From Medicago truncatula (Eukaryota > Streptophyta > Magnoliopsida > Fabales > Fabaceae), in contig NC_053045.1 in the NCBI RefSeq assembly GCF_003473485.1, forward strand, positions 52,742,494-52,806,493: 64,000 nt of DNA, given 5' to 3'. Positions 58,362 through 64,000 of the stretch are shown in pieces. Below the pieces are notes generated by a model. It had not been told where the DNA came from. It saw only the letters and a program-made list of their open reading frames with translations, and ran no database searches. The translations under genes and the position numbers were made by a program. Within the stretch, counting starts at the first letter, position 1. Every line of letters starts with the position of its first letter.

Positions 58362-60458
58362 AAAACAAATAACCACCAAAAATATTTTACTGCCCCTGAT
58401 CTCCTTATTTTTTACTGCTACTTTTTACAATTACTTAAGGGTAAGACAGGAATTTCACACGCCTCAGATGGCTTAGAATTGCTCCATTTTATTTAGCCAA
58501 AATTTTCTCATTATACCCTTGTCCCATATACTATACAACTAATACTTCAAAGGTTATTTCAGGTATTTCGTATAAACAAAACAACTTTATGTCAAGTACA
58601 ATGCAAAATTCAGCTATAAAACCACTTTACATCTTTATCCACTTTTCATTTCTCTTTCCATTTCAAATTTCGAATTTCAAAATTATATCTTCCCACCTTT
58701 CTTCATTTGATAATGCACTTTATTCTCTTTCAATCTCATTTCATAATTTTCTTACCATCTTTCTTCATTTTTATTTTCTCTAACCATTTCTCTAACAAGT
58801 TTGATTTATTTTTTCAGATTCTTTATATTGAGGCAACCTATTACATAGAACAACTACAATCAAGAAAAATGAACAACAAGAAGAAGGAAGAAGAATTTCA
58901 TTTCACATCTCAAAATCAAGATATAAATGCAAAAGGTATTGTCACTTTTCATTCTTCTATTTCCTCTAATCTTCATGTTACGTAACTTTGTGTTCATATG
59001 TTCTTGAGAATTTGAAGTTCATAGTTCTACCAAAGTATACCAACAGTAAACAAAAATTTCTCCAACAACATAAAAATGTTTTTTTATTATTCAGAAATTA
59101 TTGAAGAAAACAATATAAGATCTTCTTTTTCTACTTTTTTTTTTACTCTTTTTTAAACAAATAACATTTTTTTTTGTTAAATTATAAAATATAATATTTT
59201 CATTAGTTTGTTAGTTATAAATATTAACATTTTAACACTATTTAGATCTAACAATTTTTCAGATAAAAATACATAACTTGATTCTTTATTCATCATGAGA
59301 AACTCATAAAACTATTTTTTATTATTGTAGAAAGAAGAAGAAAATTGTACCAAAGAAAAGAAAAAAAACTCATGTGTACTAAAAAACTACTCAGGAACAT
59401 ATTTTACGTTGTGTTGCATTCAAAACTAAACAAAAATTTACAACTAAATCAAATCTAATAGTGATTTGTTTTTGTTACATGTATTACAAAGAGTAGAGGT
59501 GGTGAAGAAATTGTGCTCCAGATATTTGAAGTTGCTGCACAATGAATTCCGGTGAGATAAGCGATTTCCGGCACGGTGGTTGCTGTCGAGATTGATATCA
59601 TCATTAATTTTTATGGGTTTTGGTGCTGAAGTTTAGAGAAAGAGCATGAACAATTTGATTTTTGAAGAGGTGGCACACGGTGGCCGAAAAATAGAATAGG
59701 AGAGAAGGTGGACGAAACAAAATTTAAACTTACAACCCTATGAATAAATTAGGTGGTTTTCTAGATGAACATGATCAGATCAAAATGATAATTTTATTTT
59801 AGGTATGTGGTGGTCGGAGTTGTTTGGAAATTTTAAGAGATTCAATGTGAACCTTTTATTTTTGTTTGTATTTTATGTGTGGGTTGAATCTTTAAATCCA
59901 ATTAACGTTTATAGGTCACTATGTCTATTTATGAAATTCAATGTGAACCATATTTATACTATATATATATAAAAAGAAAACTACCCTTTTCAGCACACTT
60001 TTGGGTAGAACTTTTCTTTCCAAAAATACCCTTAATTTTAATTTTAAATACAAATAACACATGTAACAAATAAATAAAAATAAATTTAATTTAAGAAGAA
60101 AACTTCCACACAATTCTTTATGAACTGTTCTTACTGTTAGCCAATTATAAAATAACACGTAGATTACTAATCTATGTCACTAATTGTCCCCGTTAACCCT
60201 CTTTTACCTCCGTTAACCATAGATCAAACTCACAAAAAACTAGCACAAAACAAAAACTCATGTTTCTTTTCTATCAACCGATTTTATGTTGTACATCTGT
60301 GTTGTTCCCCTCAATACAACCGACAAAGATTGCCAAGTATTTTCACATCCCTTCCACAAAAAACAGTGTTTCCATATTATTTTATTACTTCCACAAAAAA
60401 CAGTATTTCCATATTATTTTATTAATATAAGTTACCCTTTCATAGTCTTTGATCAATT
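58362..60458. other. Intergenic, no recognised gene
   Basis: AT-rich. A Lys/Glu-rich start codon context at 58869 (MNNKKKEEEFHFTSQNQD) with a GT after about 22 codons could be a first exon, but no second exon was found. A stretch of about 38 bp with CCACAAAAAACAG is repeated at 60354 and 60391. Confidence 0.35.
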
Positions 60459-61026
60459 GTAACAAACGTGAGCAAAAAATAATGGTAAAGATTGAACTTT
60501 AAATTCTCTAAAAAAAGATCAGTAACAAACGTGAGCAAAAAATAATGTTAAAGATTAGACTTTAAATTCTCTAAAAAAAAGATTAGTAACAAATGTGAGC
60601 AAAAAATATTGTTAAAGATTGGATTTTAAATCCTCTACAAAAAATATTAGTAACAAACGTGAGCAAAAGATATTGTTAAAGATTGGACTTTAAATCCTCT
60701 AAGAAAAGATTAGTAACAAACTGAGCAAAAAATAATGTTAAAGATTGGACTTTAAATCTCTAAAAAAAGATTAGTAACAAACGTGAGCAAAAAATAATAA
60801 TGTTAAACATTAGACTTTAAATACTCTAAAAAAAGTTAGTAACAAACGTGAGCAAAAAATAATGTTAAAGATTTGACTTTAAATACTATGAAAAAAAGAT
60901 TAGTAACAAACGTGAGGAAAATATAATGTTAAAGATTGGACTTTAAATCCTCTAAAAAAAGATTAGTAACAATGTAAGAAAAAAATAATGTTAAAGATTT
61001 GACTTTAAATCCTCTAAAAAAAGACT
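60459..61026 (+). repeat. Minisatellite, nine units of about 61-65 bp
   Basis: Nine head-to-tail units begin with GTAACAAACGTGAGCAAAAA or close variants, at about 60462, 60521, 60585, 60649, 60712, 60773, 60838, 60902 and 60965. Each contains AAAGATTGGACTTTAAAT-like words and ends in an A-run with GATTA. Units differ by a few substitutions and 1-3-base indels. The array abuts the Helitron remnant. Confidence 0.92.
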
Positions 61027-61099
61027 AGGACTCGAAATATTTTAGAAAAATATCTGTTAGCACTATATTAAATATTAATTATCAATCAGTTTCTACGAG

Positions 61100-61767
61100 A
61101 ATGACATAATTTGTTGTCATTTGACGAGGTTGAAGGGATACTCGTAACTTATTCAACAGGAATTCCTAAACTCAATTGCTCAAGGAAGTATCCCACCACA
61201 TATTTTAAAGGTAAAAAAAGGTGCACCTTGATGTTGTTGTGAAACATAGACCCTAGATATGACCTGTGTAATGGGACACGATTGTTATGTCGTTGTTTAT
61301 TTAAGAATATGTTAGATGTGGAAATCCTAACAGGAAGCAATGTTGGAAAAATAACATTCTAGCCCAAAATTAAATTAAAAATAAATGTGAGTTCATGACT
61401 TCCCTTTTGTACTTAGTAAAAACAGTTTCACCGTTGCACTAAGTTTTGCTATTACCATAAATAAGTCACAAGGGCAGACCATTCCCAATGTCAGAATCTA
61501 TCTTCCACGACATGTTTTCAGGCATGGTCAATTATATGTAGCTTTATCAAGCGGAGTTTCAGTCCTCGTGAGCTAAGCTCAGTTGGATAGGATAATGCAT
61601 AATATATGCAAGGTCCGGGGTTCAAACCCCGCCCATCACAAAAAAAATAAAAATCAAGAGGAGTTTCTCAAAATTCAACAAAAGTTCTCATTAAAGAAGG
61701 GGAAATAGAAGGAGAAGATTGAGACTTTACGAAAAATGTAGTTTTTAAAGATATTCTTTTATCGTAA
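61100..61767 (+). pseudogene. Helitron helicase (PIF1-like) C-terminus, broken
   Basis: Pieces in shifted frames follow the order of Helitron RepHel helicases: IQQEFLNSIAQGSIPPHILK with VKKGAP, then NIDPRYDLCNGTRLLC and EILTGSNVGK, then FAITINKSQGQTIPNVRIYL and HGQLYVALSSGVS. After the SINE the frame goes on as VSQNSTKVLIKEGEIEGED, an internal stop, and FTKNVVFKDIL, ending at 61767. The INKSQGQT and YVALSRG-type motifs are the last two superfamily-1 helicase motifs. Replication-initiator and N-terminal helicase parts are absent. Confidence 0.85.
61561..61653 (+). mobile_element. tRNA-derived SINE (Au-like), 93 bp
   Basis: Box A (GAGCTAAGCTCAGTTGG) and box B (GGTCCGGGGTTCAAACCCC) of a Pol III promoter are followed by an A-rich tail. 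Flanking direct repeats TCAAGCGGAGTTTC (61547-61560) and TCAAGAGGAGTTTC (61654-61667) differ by one base. It splits the Helitron helicase within the SSGVS motif. The sequence is close to the 5' part of Au SINEs as I remember them. Confidence 0.85.
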
Positions 61768-62050
61768 TCATAGCAATGTTTCTTTTACATAACATGTCAT
61801 TTATACATTTATGTTATGATGTGATTAATTACTATTAGAATAAACAACAAAATGATCATTATTTTATCTTAATTTTATATGTAGGCAAACTAAAATATGT
61901 TGAGTTCAAAAATAATTATGTTATATGCCTTGATAATATTTTGTTTTTAAATCAATATATTAATATTTTTCATTAATATTTTAAAATTTGAAAATTTTAT
62001 TAAAAATTATACAAACAAACATAGTAAAATAATCACATGCTTTAGCGCAG

Positions 62051-62097
62051 TAGAAAGAACAGACAGACGGGCACGATAGTGCCCTTCTTTCCGCTAC
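62051..62097 (+). mobile_element. Helitron 3' terminus (degenerate)
   Basis: A stem GGGCAC/GTGCCC with loop GATA (62069-62084), itself inside an outer pairing of GAAAG and CTTTC, is followed by CTAC|T at 62094-62098, close to the CTRR|T end. It lies 0.33 kb after the helicase on the same strand, as expected. Confidence 0.55.
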
Positions 62098-62995
62098 TAT
62101 TAATAAAGTAAATGTGAATGGATGAACTATATATCAAGAAAATATGAGATATGTATAAGATATATTTTAATAATACATATACTAAAATATGGGATAAATA
62201 TTGAACAAATACCGGAAAATTATTTAGAATTAAAGTTTTTTTAATAATGTTTGCGTGTGTTGTATTGTCATTGCCTAATACTTTTGTTTGCTTTGTTAAC
62301 TCGATTTTGAGGGTTAATTATGATATTTGTTAATAAATGAACTGAGTTTATAAAAATACCATATAAAAAAAATATGAAAAAAAATTTCATATAAAATTTT
62401 TACTATCAAAATTATCCAAAGAATATATAACTGTTACACGAGATCCAGTTTGAACACTGATCTAATGTGTACATATACATAAGAATCTTTACAACTGACG
62501 AAGTTATTAGTACATATACATAAGAATCTTTACGACCGACAAAGTTATTATATTGTCATAACCTGATACTTTAATTTGCTTTGAGAACTCAGTTTTGAGG
62601 ATTAATTTTGATATTTGCTAATAAAATAAACGAAGGGTGTGTTTGGTACAGCAGAAACGGTAAGGAAAGAGAACATAGAGAAAAGAAAGTTTATAGAAAT
62701 GCGGGCTTCCATAGTTTGGTTGCTTTGTTAGAGTGGAAAGAAAGTATGCTTTTTGTGGGACCCACGTCCTAAAACTTTCTCCCCATTACAGCGAAGAAAA
62801 GTTAGGGATTGAGTCTTAAACTTGCAAATTACCAAATGACCCACATTTCTAAAACAATTGAGCAAAGAAAGTAATTGTTTTTTTAACAATTGTTTATTTG
62901 TGTTTTATTACCTTTCGATTAATATTTTTGATCGCACATGCCTCTTTTTCTATATACAGTATGCGGTAAATTTAATATTTTTTTTATATTCACCC

Positions 62996-63029
<34 letters not shown>

Positions 63030-63035
63030 CACACA
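62098..63035. other. Intergenic with diverged direct repeats
   Basis: A stretch of about 80 bp (ATTGTCATTGCCTAATACTTT and on) at 62264-62340 recurs at about 62552-62632. A 23-bp ACATATACATAAGAATCTTTAC word occurs twice near 62470 and 62512. A CA/TA microsatellite fills 62996-63035. No gene. Confidence 0.5.
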
Positions 63036-63335
63036 CAGTGGCGGAGCCAGAAAAAAATGTTAGAGTGGGCCACTACACCAATTTGCAGGAATTTGGATCA
63101 ATCGAAATCTAAAACCGACATAAAATTGTATAAAATCTCGCAGAATAGACCTATAATTGAATATTTAAATTTTTGGATGGGCCACTATACCACTTTGCAG
63201 AAATTTGGATCAACCAAAACATAAAACCGACACAAAATTGCATAAAATTTCGAAAAATAGACCTATAGTCGTTGATTTTTTAATTTTTCCGGGTGGGCCG
63301 TGGCCCACCCCAGCCCATGAAGGGCTCCGCCACTG
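63036..63335. mobile_element. hAT (Tip100-like) MITE, 300 bp
   Basis: Ends CAGTGGCGGAGCC and GGCTCCGCCACTG are perfect inverted 13-mers. Inside, a unit of about 110 bp is present twice (about 63062-63172 and 63173-63285), each with GGGCCACTA-ACCA and TTTGGATCAA words. It sits in a CA/TA microsatellite, so the 8-bp target cannot be read. Confidence 0.75.
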
Positions 63336-64000
63336 TATATATATATATATATAGAGGATGTATCCAGTGAGAATGACTTCCTTATATGAGAATGTGAGAA
63401 TACATTATTAGCCATTCAGATTAAAATGGAGGACTTGGATTTAATGTACCAATAAAAACATCATATAGACCATCACCTTCTTCCTTTCTTTCTCACTGGA
63501 TATGTTTTTATGTTCTGATTTTTATTTTCAAATCTTTCACTCTCTTACCGCTTTAACTCTTCTCTTCTTCATTCTGAAGCTGTCGTTTCTTCTTCTAAAG
63601 TTGATGTTTCTTATTCCTCTCACCGTCAATTATTTTTCCGACGACCCAACCGGCACCGTTTTTGCCATCTGCACTCGTTCATGGTCGTAAACCTGTCGTC
63701 GCCACCTTCTACCTCCGGTTCACGGTCATAAACCCGTCGTGGCCACCTTCCACCATCGGTTTGAGGTCGGAAACCCGCTGCAGCCACCGTCTGCATCCGT
63801 TCGCTTTGCGGTCGGAAACCCTATAAAAGAAACCATTCCAGATCCAATTTCAAGCTAATGTCCATCTTTTGTTCTTTATGATCTATGTCTCGACTCGAAC
63901 GATCTGAATCACTTTGTTTTAAAATTTTTGTTTGGCTTCTTTTCAGCAACTGAAAATCTTAATCATATTAATTCTTAAATTAAATTGAATTAAAGAAAAT
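63336..64000. other. Unresolved right edge
   Basis: Three degenerate units of about 45 bp with GGTCGTAAACCTGTCG/GGTCGGAAACCC and GCCACC words lie at about 63680-63820. TATCCAGTGAGAA (63361) and its inverse (63491) could be ends of a small element. This GC-richer stretch may be the leader of a gene to the right, but no coding frame is supported. Confidence 0.4.

Noticed and set aside
60459-61026. A CRISPR-like array
   Set aside because: Units are joined without unique spacers and the genome is plant nuclear; it is a minisatellite.
61561-61640. A tRNA gene with A and B boxes
   Set aside because: It has an A-rich tail and 14-bp flanking direct repeats and splits a helicase motif, so it is a SINE; a proper acceptor stem is not formed.

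Overview
The window is plant nuclear DNA: intron-rich genes with GT/AG junctions, AT-rich intergenic DNA and dense nested transposons. A tRNA-derived SINE of the Au type and the general repeat style point to a legume, probably of the Medicago/Trifolium/Vicia group; that placement is an inference from repeat style only. The readable host genes are ordinary housekeeping or organellar genes, and most of the remaining sequence is mobile DNA.

Layout. 1-208: 3' end of an unrecognised gene. 1.1-2.1 kb: a small MITE and a broken Ty1/copia element. 3.1-7.7 kb: two tandem copies of a 2.27-kb non-coding unit. 7.7-9.0 kb: decayed coding-like sequence with a 35-bp hairpin. 9.5-15.2 kb, minus strand: the minor-spliceosome U11/U12 25K protein and, upstream of it, the Fe-S protein DRE2 (anamorsin). 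The usual last coding exon of each was not found. 16.1-21.6 kb: a three-level nest in which a Harbinger-like element holds an ORF1-only LINE, which holds a Tekay-type solo LTR. 21.9-23.5 kb, plus: a PLS/E-class PPR gene. 24.6-27.7 kb, plus: a 5'-truncated, frameshifted copy of a plant C2/SMP membrane-contact protein. 29-33 kb: MITEs, a Helitron terminus and a CSLC glucan synthase fragment. 34.5-36.7 kb, minus: a P-class PPR gene. 36.9-40.5 kb: a hAT element (holding a foldback element) and a MULE whose target sites overlap. 41.4-41.9 kb: a MULE-type MITE. 42.2-46.5 kb, plus: a complete RAD6-type ubiquitin-conjugating enzyme gene. 48.3-50.4 kb: a long-TIR element carrying a decayed plant-mobile-domain gene. 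50.8-53.3 kb, minus: a complete six-exon gene for a basic Ser/Lys-rich protein of unknown role. 54.0-55.9 kb: a hAT element holding a solo LTR. 60.4-62.1 kb: a nine-unit minisatellite, then the 3' end of a Helitron whose helicase is split by a SINE. 63.0-63.3 kb: a hAT-type MITE.

The genes do not form a pathway. I found no clearly new molecular system. The most informative material is the transposon stratigraphy, where target-site duplications give the order of insertion, and the ORF1-only LINE.
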